Assembly (NCBI GenBank): GCA_902782445.1
Contig: CACZNC010000024.1
Coordinates: 60,340-124,339, forward strand
Length of the DNA stretch: 64,000 nucleotides
Source of the DNA: an uncultured Ruminococcus sp.
GTDB lineage: Bacteria > Bacillota > Clostridia > Oscillospirales > CAG-272
Direction of reading: 5' to 3'
In this document: one piece after another, positions 32,005 to 41,755 of the stretch
Numbering within the stretch: the stretch's first letter is position 1
Layout of the letters: every line of letters begins with the position of its first letter
The notes under the pieces: model-generated
What the model was told of the DNA's origin: nothing
The model's input: only the letters and a program-made list of their open reading frames with translations
The model's database searches: none
Made by a program: the position numbers and the translations under genes

Positions 32005-34191
32005 ATGGGATGGTTTGAAAGCCAAATCGAACAACGGCGCAAAAACGACGATCAGCTCCTCGAGGATTCCTTTGTCCGGATCGCCGGGGTGGTGCTCGGC
32101 CAGCGCACCGCGGAAAAGATCGGGGACGCGCGGATCATCACGAAGAGCGCCATCGACGAGATCCTGAAATACTACCATTTCAAGCCCGCAGAGATCCCGG
32201 ACGGCATCCGGGAGGAGGAACAGCTCGATTACTGCCTGCGGCCCCACGGTCTGATGCGCCGCACCGTCGAGCTGACGGAAGGCTGGTACAGGGACGCCTA
32301 CGGGCCAATCCTCGCCTATACGAAGGACGAAGGACTGCCCTGCGCCCTGCTCCCCGGAACTCTTTCGGGATACAGCTATACCGACCCGAAGACGGGGGAG
32401 AGGGTGAAGATCGGCAAAAAGACCGCCGCCCGCTTCGAGACGGAGGCTTTCTGCTTCTACCGTCCCCTGCCTCAGAAGCAGCTGGGCATCCCGGACCTTC
32501 TTCTGTACATGAAGCGGTGCGTGACCCTGAGCGACGTGATCCTGATCCTCGCGGCGACTTTGGCCGTGACGTTCGTCGGATTCGTCATGCCCCGGCTCAT
32601 CAAAGCCCTGACCGGACCGGTGCTGGCGAGCAGACGCGCCGACGCACTGATCGGAGTCACCGTCGCCATGTTCTGCGTGTCCCTGTCCTCCCAGCTGATT
32701 TCCAGCGTGAAGGGAATGATCCAGTCCCGGCTGGGAGCCAAGACCGCCCTAGGCGTGCAGGCGTCCATGATGATGCGGCTTTTGTCCCTCCCGGCGAGCT
32801 TCTTCCGCAGATACAGCCCGGGGGAACTGAAAAGCCGGTCACTGTCGGTGAATCAGCTCTGCAGCCTTCTCTTCGGCATCGTCATGAACACGGGACTCAC
32901 CTCCCTCACCTCGCTGTTGTATGTGACGCAGATCTTCCGGTTCGCGCCGTCATTGGTGATCCCCTCCCTCGTCATCGTGGCGGTGACGGTGGGATTCTCG
33001 ATCCTCACGACGGTCACCCAGATCCGCATCAACAAGCTGCACATGGAGTACAGCGCGAAGGAATCCGGCATGAGCTACGGGATGATCACCGGTGTGCAGA
33101 AGATCAAGCTGGCGGGGGCGGAAAAGCGCCTCTTCGCCAAGTGGCTGGATTTGTACGCCGAAGGGGCGGAGCTGACCTATAATCCCCCCGCCTTCATCAA
33201 GCTCAACGCCGTGTTCTCTACCGCCATCACCCTCGTGTCGAATATCGTCATGTACATCCTCGCGGTGAAGAGCGGGATCGGGCAGTCCTCGTATTTCGCC
33301 TTTACCTCGGCCTACGGGATGCTGATGGGCGCGTTCATGTCCGTCTCCGACACGGCGCTCTCCGCGGCGAGGATCCGGCCCATCCTCGAAATGGCGGAGC
33401 CCTTCCTCAAGACCGAGCCGGAGACCTCGGAGGGGAAGGAGATCGTCACCCGCCTCTCCGGGAGCGTCGAGATGGACCGCGTGAGCTTCCGGTACGCGGA
33501 GGACGAGCCGTATATCCTGAACGATCTCTCCCTCAAGATCAGGCCCGGCGAATACGTCGCGCTGGTCGGACGGACGGGATGCGGCAAATCCACCCTCGTG
33601 CGCCTGCTTCTGGGATTTGAAAAGCCCGAGAAGGGAGCGGTCTTCTACGACGGCAGGAACATCGAAAAACTCGACCTCCCCTCCCTCCGGCGCAAAATCG
33701 GCACCGTGACCCAGGACGCCGGGCTGTTTCAGGGGGATATCTTCTCGAACATCGTGATCTCGGCCCCCGAACTGAGCCAGAAAGACGCCTGGGAAGCGGC
33801 GGAGGCGGCGGGGATCGCGGACGATATCCGCGCCATGCCGATGGGGATGAACACTATCATCGCCGAAGGGCAGGGCGGGATCTCCGGCGGACAGCGTCAG
33901 CGCATCATGATCGCCCGGGCTATCGCCCCGAAGCCGAAGATCCTCATTTTCGACGAGGCGACCTCGGCCCTCGACAACCGGACCCAGAAGCAGGTCTCCG
34001 AAGCCCTGGACCGGATGGGATGCACCCGTCTCGTGATCGCGCACCGGCTGTCCACGATCCGGCGCTGCGACCGCATCCTCGTTTTGGACGACGGGAAGAT
34101 CATCGAAGACGGGACCTACGACGAGCTGATCGAAAAGAACGGCTTCTTCGCCGGTCTGGTGGAGCGGCAGAGACTGGACGCGGCGGAATAA
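32005..34191 (+). CDS. NHLM-type ABC transporter permease/ATPase 2 (no peptidase)
   Basis: A 728-residue exporter half. The first 160 residues are a cytoplasmic domain without the C39 catalytic residues. Six membrane helices (about 175-440) follow, then an ATPase with Walker A GRTGCGKST, Q-loop region TVTQDAGLFQGD, signature ISGGQRQRIMIAR and Walker B ILIFDEATSALD. It starts after a good GGAGG site, 13 bases beyond the inserted cassette. NHLM systems pair such a protein with a peptidase-bearing partner and a HlyD-like adaptor, as here. No leader-peptide precursor or modification enzyme is encoded nearby, so the cargo must be made elsewhere or is unrecognised. Confidence 0.9.
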   Translation: MGWFESQIEQRRKNDDQLLEDSFVRIAGVVLGQRTAEKIGDARIITKSAIDEILKYYHFKPAEIPDGIREEEQLDYCLRPHGLMRRTVELTEGWYRDAYGPILAYTKDEGLPCALLPGTLSGYSYTDPKTGERVKIGKKTAARFETEAFCFYRPLPQKQLGIPDLLLYMKRCVTLSDVILILAATLAVTFVGFVMPRLIKALTGPVLASRRADALIGVTVAMFCVSLSSQLISSVKGMIQSRLGAKTALGVQASMMMRLLSLPASFFRRYSPGELKSRSLSVNQLCSLLFGIVMNTGLTSLTSLLYVTQIFRFAPSLVIPSLVIVAVTVGFSILTTVTQIRINKLHMEYSAKESGMSYGMITGVQKIKLAGAEKRLFAKWLDLYAEGAELTYNPPAFIKLNAVFSTAITLVSNIVMYILAVKSGIGQSSYFAFTSAYGMLMGAFMSVSDTALSAARIRPILEMAEPFLKTEPETSEGKEIVTRLSGSVEMDRVSFRYAEDEPYILNDLSLKIRPGEYVALVGRTGCGKSTLVRLLLGFEKPEKGAVFYDGRNIEKLDLPSLRRKIGTVTQDAGLFQGDIFSNIVISAPELSQKDAWEAAEAAGIADDIRAMPMGMNTIIAEGQGGISGGQRQRIMIARAIAPKPKILIFDEATSALDNRTQKQVSEALDRMGCTRLVIAHRLSTIRRCDRILVLDDGKIIEDGTYDELIEKNGFFAGLVERQRLDAAE

Positions 34192-34296
34192 GACGGAGAC
34201 GGAAGGGAAGGGCCGGGACCTCTTCACCTTCGGACATGGATGGACCCGGATCCCCGCATAAACGCCGGAATCCGGACGAGGTGCCCCAATCACGAT

Positions 34297-34327
34297 CCTG
34301 TCAGTCGAAAGACCGGCAGGTTTTTTT
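34297..34327 (+). terminator. Rho-independent terminator of the export operon
   Basis: CCTGTCAGTC (34297-34306) pairs with GACCGGCAGG (34311-34320) around a GAAA loop, with one mismatch and one wobble, and is followed by seven T. Confidence 0.8.
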
Positions 34328-34373
34328 CTCTCCCCCGAAGGGCGGGGACCCGGCACGGGCGGATGCTTCCGGG

Positions 34374-34402
34374 TTGATTTTTCTCCCGGGATATGCTAGA
34401 AT
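34374..34402 (+). promoter_or_regulatory. Promoter of the glycan catabolic operon
   Basis: TTGATT (34374-34379), 17 bases, TAGAAT (34397-34402), about 42 bases before the GH2 start. Confidence 0.7.
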
Positions 34403-34443
34403 AGGAACAGAGATCCAGAACCTGCGCTTCGGAGGACAATTTC

Positions 34444-37374
34444 ATGCTGAACCGATCCTATCTCGCCAATCCGCATATGACCGGGGAAAACCGCCTGCCC
34501 GCCCGGACCCTGCTGATCCCCGCTCAAAAGAAGGGCGTGACCCATAAGAATTTCCGGGAATCCGACCGCGTGACCCTCTTGAACGGGACGTGGAAATTCT
34601 CCTATCTCCCCGAGGATACGGAGGAGGCCTTCTTCGCGCTGGAATGGGACGACGCCGGCTGGGACGATCTTCCCGTTCCCTCGATGTGGCAGTTCCATGG
34701 ATACGGGACCTGCTATTATCCGAACGTGCGCTACTGCTTCCCCTACGATCCGCCCTATATCCGCTGCCCGAATCCCGTGGGCCTGTACCGGAGGAGCTTC
34801 GGGGCGAAAAAGCCGGAGGGGCGGGCGGTCCTGCGCTTCGGCGGGGTGGACAACGCCTTCTTCGTCTGGCTCAACGGGGAGTACGTCGGGTTCTCGAAGG
34901 GCAGCCGGATCGCGGCGGAGTTCGACGTGACGGACAAGCTCCGGGACGGGGAAAACCTCCTCGCCGTGAAGGTGTATACGTACAGCGACGCCTCCTATCT
35001 GGAAAATCAGGACATGCTCATGGCGAGCGGCATCTTCCGGGACGTGATGCTGATCGAAACCGGAAAAAACGCCCTCTGGGACTACACGATCCTCGCGGAC
35101 ACGGACGGATTCACGGTGAAATACGTCTGCGACGCGGAGGGGGATCCCGCCCTGCTGCGCTTCACGCTGACGGACGCCGAAGGGAACGCCGTTTCCTCGG
35201 CCGAAGAGCCGCTGGCTTCCTCCGGCGAAGTCTTCCTCCCGATTGAGAACGCCGTGACGTGGAACGCGGAGAGGCCCTACCTTTACACCCTCACCGCCGA
35301 GATCCTCGAAAACGGAGCCGTGACGGAGGTCCACACCAAGAAGGCGGGGATCGCGAAATCCGAGATCCGGGGGCATTTTCTCCTGATGAACGGCACCCCA
35401 ATCACCCTCAAGGGCGTCAACCGGCACGAGAACAACCCCTTCACCGGCAGGGCGATCACGGCGGAGCAGATCGAAAAAGAGCTCCGCGACATCAAATCCT
35501 GCAATCTCAACGCCATCCGGTGCTCCCATTACACCAACCAGCCGGTCTTTTACGAACTGGCCTCGGAGCTCGGTATCTACGTGATGGACGAGGCGGACTG
35601 CGAATCCCACGGGGCGGAGGCTACGGGGGATCAGGGGGCTCTGAATAAGGACCCGGAGTGGTTCGACGCCTTTTTCGACCGGGTCTCCCGGATGTACGCC
35701 CTCAACAAGAACGAGACCTGCGTCAATATCTGGTCCACCGGCAACGAATGCGGGACCGGGGAGAACCACGTCAGGTGCGCACTCTGGCTGTCGGAGCGGG
35801 AGGTGAAAAAGCCGGTCCGCACGGAATCCGCTCTGCCCGCGGGGATGGTCCGCTTCGCCCAGACGGGATATATGCCGATGGCGACGCTCCACGGGATCCC
35901 GAAGGACGCCGACGCCCCGTGGATGATGGTGGAATACGGTCACGCGATGGGGAACAGCCCCGGCGGACTCGAGGATATCTGGAACTGGGTCTATGAAAAC
36001 GAACAGTGCTGCGGCGGGTACGTCTGGGAATTCAAGAGCCACGGCTTCTATGTGAAGGGGAAGGACGGACGCCCCCGGTATCTCTACGGCGGGGATTTCC
36101 CGGACTGGTATCACTGGTCCAATTTCTCCCTCGACGGCTACCACACCAGCGACGGGACGCCGAAACCGGCCTGGGACGAACTGCGCGAGGTGTCGGCTCC
36201 GGTGCACGTCCGCTGGACCGAGGGCGGCGCGGAGGTGAAGAACACCTTCGATTTCACCCCCCTCGACGGCATGGTCCTCCGCTGGTCCGTCAGGGCGGAC
36301 GGCGTCCCGCAGAAGAGCGGCGAATACGACCTCTCCAGGATCGGACCCCGGGAGTGGAAGTTCTTCCCCCTGCCGATCGCCGAAGAGGGGATCCGCGGCA
36401 TGACCGGACTCGTCACGGCGGACTGCGCGTTCTACGCCGACGGCATCCGGACCGCGTACAAGCAGAAGATCCTCGCGGAGCATCCGGCAGAGATTCCCGC
36501 GCCCGTTCCCTTCGCTCACAGGGTCCAGATCCGGGACTGCGATGCGGAGGTGACCGGGGAGGACTTCAAGATCGTGATCCGGGAGGGCCTGCTTTCGCGG
36601 ATCGAAAAGAACGGAAAGACCGTCCTCGACAAACCGATGAAGCTCAATCTGTGGCGCGCGCCCACCGACAACGACGGGATCATCGGCTTCTCCGAGCGGC
36701 TGGCGGGCGAATGGAAGGACAGGCTGATCCCCTCGATGCTCTTCGGATGCACCTCCCTGACCGCCGAGGACGGGGAGGACGCCGTGACCGTGACTGCGGT
36801 CGGGAAGTTCCTGCCCTACGCCCATCCCTGGGGATTCGACGCGCGGCTGCTCTACCGGATCGAAGCGGGAGGGAAAGCGAAAGTCTCCGTGAAGCTCGAT
36901 CCCTACGGCACGGGGGGACCGGAAGTCCTGCCGCGGGTGGGCGTCGCCTTCGAGCTCGGGGAGGACTTCGAACGATGCTCCTGGCTCGGACGGGGCCCCG
37001 GCGACAGCTATTCCGACCGGAAGGCGAACGCGGCTTTCGGTTTGTGGCAAGGGGAGGCGAGGGACATGAATTTCCTCTACGACGTGCCCCAGGAGACCGG
37101 GAACCGGGAGGACTGCCGCCGGGTCACGGTGAAGGGCGACGGACGCGGGCTGACGGTGACGGGGAAGTTCTCCTTCTCCCTCCACGATTTCACCCTCGAC
37201 GATCTGACGAAGGCCCGCCACTGTGACGAGCTCGAAAAGAGCCGGGAGAAGACCCTCTATATCGACCACAGGCACCGCGGACTCGGGTCGAACTCCTGCG
37301 GACCTCAGCCCGAGAAGGAGTACGAGCTCCCCATGGGCCCCTTCGAATGGGAATTCCGCATCGCGGCGGAGTGA
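34444..37374 (+). CDS. lacZ: Beta-galactosidase (GH2, LacZ type)
   Basis: A 976-residue enzyme with the full GH2 LacZ order: N-terminal sugar-binding domain (about 40-210; VPSMWQFHGYG, VDNAFFVWLNGEYVGFSKGS), Ig-like domain, TIM barrel (about 310-600; KGVNRHENNPFTGR, MDEADCESHG) and a C-terminal beta-galactosidase small-chain domain ending in GPFEWEFR. The acid/base Glu435 (TGNECG) and nucleophile Glu497 (VEYGHAMGN) are present. No signal peptide, so it acts in the cytoplasm on imported beta-galactosides or a related sugar. First gene of a five-gene operon with an oxidoreductase and a transporter. Confidence 0.93.
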   Translation: MLNRSYLANPHMTGENRLPARTLLIPAQKKGVTHKNFRESDRVTLLNGTWKFSYLPEDTEEAFFALEWDDAGWDDLPVPSMWQFHGYGTCYYPNVRYCFPYDPPYIRCPNPVGLYRRSFGAKKPEGRAVLRFGGVDNAFFVWLNGEYVGFSKGSRIAAEFDVTDKLRDGENLLAVKVYTYSDASYLENQDMLMASGIFRDVMLIETGKNALWDYTILADTDGFTVKYVCDAEGDPALLRFTLTDAEGNAVSSAEEPLASSGEVFLPIENAVTWNAERPYLYTLTAEILENGAVTEVHTKKAGIAKSEIRGHFLLMNGTPITLKGVNRHENNPFTGRAITAEQIEKELRDIKSCNLNAIRCSHYTNQPVFYELASELGIYVMDEADCESHGAEATGDQGALNKDPEWFDAFFDRVSRMYALNKNETCVNIWSTGNECGTGENHVRCALWLSEREVKKPVRTESALPAGMVRFAQTGYMPMATLHGIPKDADAPWMMVEYGHAMGNSPGGLEDIWNWVYENEQCCGGYVWEFKSHGFYVKGKDGRPRYLYGGDFPDWYHWSNFSLDGYHTSDGTPKPAWDELREVSAPVHVRWTEGGAEVKNTFDFTPLDGMVLRWSVRADGVPQKSGEYDLSRIGPREWKFFPLPIAEEGIRGMTGLVTADCAFYADGIRTAYKQKILAEHPAEIPAPVPFAHRVQIRDCDAEVTGEDFKIVIREGLLSRIEKNGKTVLDKPMKLNLWRAPTDNDGIIGFSERLAGEWKDRLIPSMLFGCTSLTAEDGEDAVTVTAVGKFLPYAHPWGFDARLLYRIEAGGKAKVSVKLDPYGTGGPEVLPRVGVAFELGEDFERCSWLGRGPGDSYSDRKANAAFGLWQGEARDMNFLYDVPQETGNREDCRRVTVKGDGRGLTVTGKFSFSLHDFTLDDLTKARHCDELEKSREKTLYIDHRHRGLGSNSCGPQPEKEYELPMGPFEWEFRIAAE

Positions 37375-37410
37375 GAAAAAACGCGGTGAAGGATCAAAGG
37401 AGACGGAGAG

Positions 37411-38547
37411 ATGGAGTTTGAGCCGAAAAAGGCACAGGGGCCGGTGGTGAAGCCCGGGGAATTCGCGTTTTCGGCGGCGGGGCTGGATCACGGGCATATC
37501 GTCGGGATGTGCGCCGCCCTCGTCGAAGCCGGAGCGACCCTGAAAACCGTATACGACCCCGATCCCGCAAAGGTCGAAGGCTTTTTGAAGCGGTTCCCGA
37601 CAGCCCGGGCCGCCGACTGCCTCGAAAGACTGCTCGACGATCCCGAGACCCGTCTTGTCGCGGGAGCCGCCGTGCCCTCCGAACGGTGCGCGCTGGGACT
37701 GGAGGTCATGGCTCACGGCAAGGACTATTTCACGGACAAAACGCCCCTCACGACCCTCGCTCAGCTGGAAGCGGCGAAGGAAGCCGTGAAGCGGACCGGC
37801 CGGAAATACATGTGCTACTACTCGGAACGCCTGCATTCGGAGAGCGCGGAGTTTGCCGGTCAGCTCATCGCGGCGGGAGCGATCGGGCGGGTGATCCACG
37901 TGGACGGCTTCGGGCCCCACCGGATCGGACCTCTTTCCGGCCGCCCGGGGTGGTTCTGGAAGCGGGAGAAGACCGGCGGGATTCTCAGCGATATCGGGAG
38001 CCATCAGATCGAACAGTTCCTCTTCTATGCCGGGGAGGAGGACGCCCGGGTCCAGTTCAGCCGCGCGGCGAATTATCACAACCCGGAATACCCGGAATTC
38101 GACGATTTCGGCGACTGCGCGCTTGTCGGGAAGAACGGAGCGACGAGTTATTTCCGCGTCGACTGGTTCACCCCCGCCGGACTGCGCACCTGGGGGGACG
38201 GCCGCACCTTCATCCTCGGGACGGAGGGCTATATCGAACTGCGCAAGTACGTGGACGTCGGGGTCGAGCCCTATGCGGCGGACTGCGTGATCCTCGTGGA
38301 CGGGCGGGGAGAGCACCGGTTCAGCGCTCGGGGGAAGACCGGATTCCCCTTCTTCGGCAAACTGATCCTCGACTGCCTCAACCGGACGGAGAACGCCATG
38401 ACCCAGCCCCACTGCTTCAAAGCCGCCGAACTCTGTGTTCAGGCACAGGATAACGCCGTCGACATCACCCCCGGGGAAAACCGCGGATGGAAGCGGGATT
38501 TTTCACCTCCGTCGGACAGCGGAGAAGAGAAGGAGAACATGAGATGA
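37411..38547 (+). CDS. Gfo/Idh/MocA family oxidoreductase
   Basis: A 378-residue NAD(P)-dependent dehydrogenase. The Rossmann start is atypical (FAFSAAGLDHGHIVGMCAAL instead of GxGxxG), followed by a regular VYDPDPAKVEGFLKRF strand-helix and GKDYFTDKTPLTTLAQLEAA, the place of the family's EKP-like motif (here DKT). The C-terminal domain includes SDIGSHQIEQFLFY, matching the D...H active-site region. It lies 36 bases downstream of the beta-galactosidase and overlaps the next start by four bases. It probably oxidises a sugar or sugar derivative released by the hydrolases. Confidence 0.87.
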   Translation: MEFEPKKAQGPVVKPGEFAFSAAGLDHGHIVGMCAALVEAGATLKTVYDPDPAKVEGFLKRFPTARAADCLERLLDDPETRLVAGAAVPSERCALGLEVMAHGKDYFTDKTPLTTLAQLEAAKEAVKRTGRKYMCYYSERLHSESAEFAGQLIAAGAIGRVIHVDGFGPHRIGPLSGRPGWFWKREKTGGILSDIGSHQIEQFLFYAGEEDARVQFSRAANYHNPEYPEFDDFGDCALVGKNGATSYFRVDWFTPAGLRTWGDGRTFILGTEGYIELRKYVDVGVEPYAADCVILVDGRGEHRFSARGKTGFPFFGKLILDCLNRTENAMTQPHCFKAAELCVQAQDNAVDITPGENRGWKRDFSPPSDSGEEKENMR

Positions 38548-40481
38548 AACAGGAGGAAATCACGATGAAGAGCAGCGCCGGAAATCTCCGGAAAGTCCTC
38601 ATCCTCGCCGACCGGGAGTCCGATTTCACAGAGGTCCTCGCCGACTGCGAAGCGGAAACGGTGCGGATCCCCTTCGAGGACGCCGCGGACCACGATCTGA
38701 GCGGGTATGATACGATCTGCGTGCTCGCCTGTGGACGGGTGCTCGATCCTTGGCTCCGGGTCCGGCTGGAAGAGGAGAACGCGAAAGGAACGCGGATCTT
38801 CACCGAAGCCCTCGGCAGCTGGGACGGGATCTACTCCGCCGGACCCGCCGACACCACCCGCCGCCGCCTCGTCGTGCTCCCCTCTTCGGAGAAGGGCGGG
38901 ATCCCGGGTTTGGAAACCGGCGATCTGTTGGACGACATGAGCAACCGCATGATGCAGCCCTGGTATCCCGTCCCCGGCCTGACCCCCATCCTCGTCTACC
39001 GGGAGCAGGTGATCGCCCACCGGCACTGGAACGCCTCCCGGGAGGAGATCATGCAGAACGCCGGGCTCGGCCTATGGACCATCGGGGATACGGTGATGAT
39101 GTGCTCCTTTGAAGTGCACAATTTCGCCCGAGCCCGTTTCGCCCCGCGGCAGTCCTGGGAAAAGCTGATCCGGTACCTCGCCCGCTGGATCACGGGAGGA
39201 GAACCGGAATCCCTGCCCGCCTCCCCGGTCCGGTGCGGATGGGACGCGGATCTCTCGGACGACGCGGCGTTCGAACACAGCCGGAAGGAGGCCGTGGACC
39301 GGGGGATCCGGTGGCTGGAACAGTTTTTGGTCGACGGCGGGAAATGCGGGATCCGCGAGGGGATGCGGCACTACATCGACCCCGACGGCAAACAGAAATC
39401 GGCGGACGAGGTCCGTACCGACTGCTCCGGCGAGGCGGCGGGCGCGTTCCGGTTTTACGGACTTCTCACCGGGGACCGGGGATCCCTCGCCGCCGCGGAC
39501 GATCTCTGCGACTTCGTGCTCGGCCCGATGCAGGTGAAGGGCGGGATCTTCGACGGGATGCTCCGCTGGACGGCGACGGCATGGCAGGTCTGCTATCAGG
39601 ACGACGCGGCAAGAGCGCTGCTCCCCATGCTCTACGACTGCCTGATCACCGGGAACAGGGAACGCCTCCCGGGGGTCTTCCGCGCCCTCGACTTCCTCGT
39701 GAAAACCACGGCGAAGGACGGATGCCGGGTCGCACGGACCGACGCGCCGAACCTCACGGAGGAGGGGATCCGGGCCCTCGGAGAAGCGGAACACGGTCTT
39801 CCCTCCGCCCACTACAACGCCTATTACCACGCCGCGCTCCTCCTGGCATACAAGGCCGGCGGCGACCCCGTCTATCTCGACACCGCCCGGAAGGGAGTCG
39901 AGACGATCATGGGGCTCTATCCCGAGACCCGCCGCGAACAGAGCGAGACCGAGGAACTCTGCCGCCTGATCCTGCCCCTCGCCGCCCTGTACGACGCCAC
40001 CCGGGACGAAAAGCACCTCGCGATGCTGCACAAGGTGACGGACGATCTTGTGACCCACAGACATCCCTCCGGCGGATTCTGCGAATGGGACACCGGCTAC
40101 AAGGCCAGCTGTTCCCGGGAATCGAGGGGCGAGTGCTCGCTTTTGACGGAGAACGGGGACCCCGTCGCGGACATGCTCTATTCGTCTAACTGGCTCCCCG
40201 TCGGCTTCGCGTGGGCGTACCATGTCACCGGGGATGAGAAGTTCAGAAAGCTCTGGCGGGACGTCGCCTCCTTCTGCATCCGATCCCAGCTTCTTTCCGA
40301 CGAACCCACGGCCCACGGATGCTGGTGCCGGGCGTTCGACATGGATCTCGGCGAGGTGTTCGGCTGTCCCCACGACGTGGGCTGGGCCGCCTGCTGCTCC
40401 GAATCCGGCTGGACGGACGCGGAGATCCTGATGGGTCTGATGATGCCGGAGCTCCTCGCGCGGTCGGAGAACCTGAAATGA
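38544..40481 (+). CDS. (Alpha/alpha)6-barrel glycosidase-like protein of unknown specificity
   Basis: A 645-residue cytoplasmic protein. The N-terminal 200 residues look like an alpha/beta domain (RKVLILADRESDF, YDTICVLACGRVL), and the rest is a helical repeat region with Trp- and His-rich loops (GGIFDGMLRWTATAWQVCYQ, SAHYNAYYHAALLLAY, PVADMLYSSNWLPVGFAWAY, HDVGWAACCSESGW) typical of (alpha/alpha)6 glycoside hydrolases or epimerases. I cannot assign a family. The start at 38544 overlaps the previous stop; a second ATG at 38565 has an AGGAGG site and is a credible alternative. Third gene of the operon, so it is probably another step in the same glycan pathway. Confidence 0.75.
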   Translation: MKQEEITMKSSAGNLRKVLILADRESDFTEVLADCEAETVRIPFEDAADHDLSGYDTICVLACGRVLDPWLRVRLEEENAKGTRIFTEALGSWDGIYSAGPADTTRRRLVVLPSSEKGGIPGLETGDLLDDMSNRMMQPWYPVPGLTPILVYREQVIAHRHWNASREEIMQNAGLGLWTIGDTVMMCSFEVHNFARARFAPRQSWEKLIRYLARWITGGEPESLPASPVRCGWDADLSDDAAFEHSRKEAVDRGIRWLEQFLVDGGKCGIREGMRHYIDPDGKQKSADEVRTDCSGEAAGAFRFYGLLTGDRGSLAAADDLCDFVLGPMQVKGGIFDGMLRWTATAWQVCYQDDAARALLPMLYDCLITGNRERLPGVFRALDFLVKTTAKDGCRVARTDAPNLTEEGIRALGEAEHGLPSAHYNAYYHAALLLAYKAGGDPVYLDTARKGVETIMGLYPETRREQSETEELCRLILPLAALYDATRDEKHLAMLHKVTDDLVTHRHPSGGFCEWDTGYKASCSRESRGECSLLTENGDPVADMLYSSNWLPVGFAWAYHVTGDEKFRKLWRDVASFCIRSQLLSDEPTAHGCWCRAFDMDLGEVFGCPHDVGWAACCSESGWTDAEILMGLMMPELLARSENLK

Positions 40482-40578
40482 CCGGATGCGGCGGCGGCCT
40501 GTCCGCATGACGGAGCGCGCGGCGCGTCCCGGAGAGGATCCCCGCAGAGATTGAGAAAACGGATGAAAGGAAACGGCA

Positions 40579-41697
40579 ATGACTCCGATCAGACAACCCT
40601 GGAAGGGCACCATGACGGCACGGGAGCGGTTCAACCGGCAGATGCACTGGAAGTCCGTGGACCGCTCGTTCAATATGGAATTCGGCTACTGGAAGGAAAA
40701 CTTCAAGCTCTGGCCCCTCTTTTACGAAAACGGGATCACGAACAACGGCGAGGCGGACCGCTTTTTCAGCTTCGATCCCATCGCCCAGATCGGGGGGAAT
40801 ACCTGGATGTGCCCGGCCTTCGAGGATAAGGTCGTGGAGGTCCGGGGGGCGAAGACGGTCCGCACCAATTCGGACGGACTTCTCCTCGAGGTGCTGACCT
40901 CCGGCCGCGACACGATCCCCCACTACCTCGGCTCCTCCGTGACGACGCCCGAGGACTGGAAGCGGGTGAAGGAGGAGCGGTTCGACCGGAACTCCCCCGG
41001 ACGGAAGCTCAACGTGGAGGCGCTCGTGAAGGCGTTCCCGGAGGAGAGGGACTATCCCCTCGGCGTCTGGTGCGGCTCCATGATCGGCAAGATCCGGGAC
41101 ATGCTCACCTTCGAGGGCCTTGCCTACGCCTGCTACGACTACCCCGACATGGTGGAGGACATGGTGGAGACCTGCTGTCAGCTCACCGAGGACGCCCTTG
41201 ACCAGCTCCTTCCGCATTTTCATTTCGACTACGCCGCGGGGTGGGAGGATATCTGCTTCAAGAACGGTCCCATCGTCTCCGTGCCCTTCTTCCGGGACGT
41301 GGTGATGCCCCGGTACAAGCGCATCCGCAAGAAGCTCGATCAGTACGGCGTCGACCTCTGGTACACCGACTGCGACGGCGACGTGCGGCCGATCCTGCCC
41401 TATCTTCTCGAAGGCGGGATCAACTGCCTCTTCCCCTTCGAAGTCAACAGCTGCGCGCATCCCGGGGAACTGCTGGATCAGTACGCGGGGCAGCTCCGCA
41501 TCATGGGCGGCGTCGACAAAATGGCCCTCGGAGCGGGGAGGGACGCCATCCGGGCCTATCTGAAATCCCTCGAAAAATACGTGGCCCGGGGCGGGTACAT
41601 CCCCTTCTGCGACCACCGGTGCCCGCCGAACGTGGACCCGGACGACTATCTCTTCTACCTCGACCTGAAAGAGAAGATGTTCGGGATGCAGGCGTGA
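40579..41697 (+). CDS. Uroporphyrinogen decarboxylase-like protein, third copy (lacks HxC motif)
   Basis: A 372-residue UroD-superfamily protein (N-terminus with TMTARERFNRQMHWKSVDR, the common start pattern ARERF..xxxxDR). At the position of the HSCG zinc motif in the two other copies it has LWYTDCDGDVRPILPYLLEGG: the His is an Asp while the Cys is kept. The C-terminus carries HRCPPNVDPDDYLFYLDL. It is embedded in the catabolic operon between a glycosidase-like gene and a CstA transporter, which points to a sugar-linked or other non-haem role. AAAGGAAA lies upstream of the start. Confidence 0.85.
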   Translation: MTPIRQPWKGTMTARERFNRQMHWKSVDRSFNMEFGYWKENFKLWPLFYENGITNNGEADRFFSFDPIAQIGGNTWMCPAFEDKVVEVRGAKTVRTNSDGLLLEVLTSGRDTIPHYLGSSVTTPEDWKRVKEERFDRNSPGRKLNVEALVKAFPEERDYPLGVWCGSMIGKIRDMLTFEGLAYACYDYPDMVEDMVETCCQLTEDALDQLLPHFHFDYAAGWEDICFKNGPIVSVPFFRDVVMPRYKRIRKKLDQYGVDLWYTDCDGDVRPILPYLLEGGINCLFPFEVNSCAHPGELLDQYAGQLRIMGGVDKMALGAGRDAIRAYLKSLEKYVARGGYIPFCDHRCPPNVDPDDYLFYLDLKEKMFGMQA

Positions 41698-41755
41698 AAA
41701 AGGCGGAATCCCCGCCCGGAACATCCCCATCTTACGACAAAGGAAACGTACAGTT

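Noticed and set aside
34396..38412. Minus-strand open frame of 1338 codons opposite the beta-galactosidase and oxidoreductase genes
   Set aside because: The plus strand holds well-recognised GH2 and Gfo/Idh/MocA proteins with catalytic residues. The antisense frame is low-complexity Arg/Gly/Pro/Asp-rich and has no family features; it follows from GC-rich third positions.
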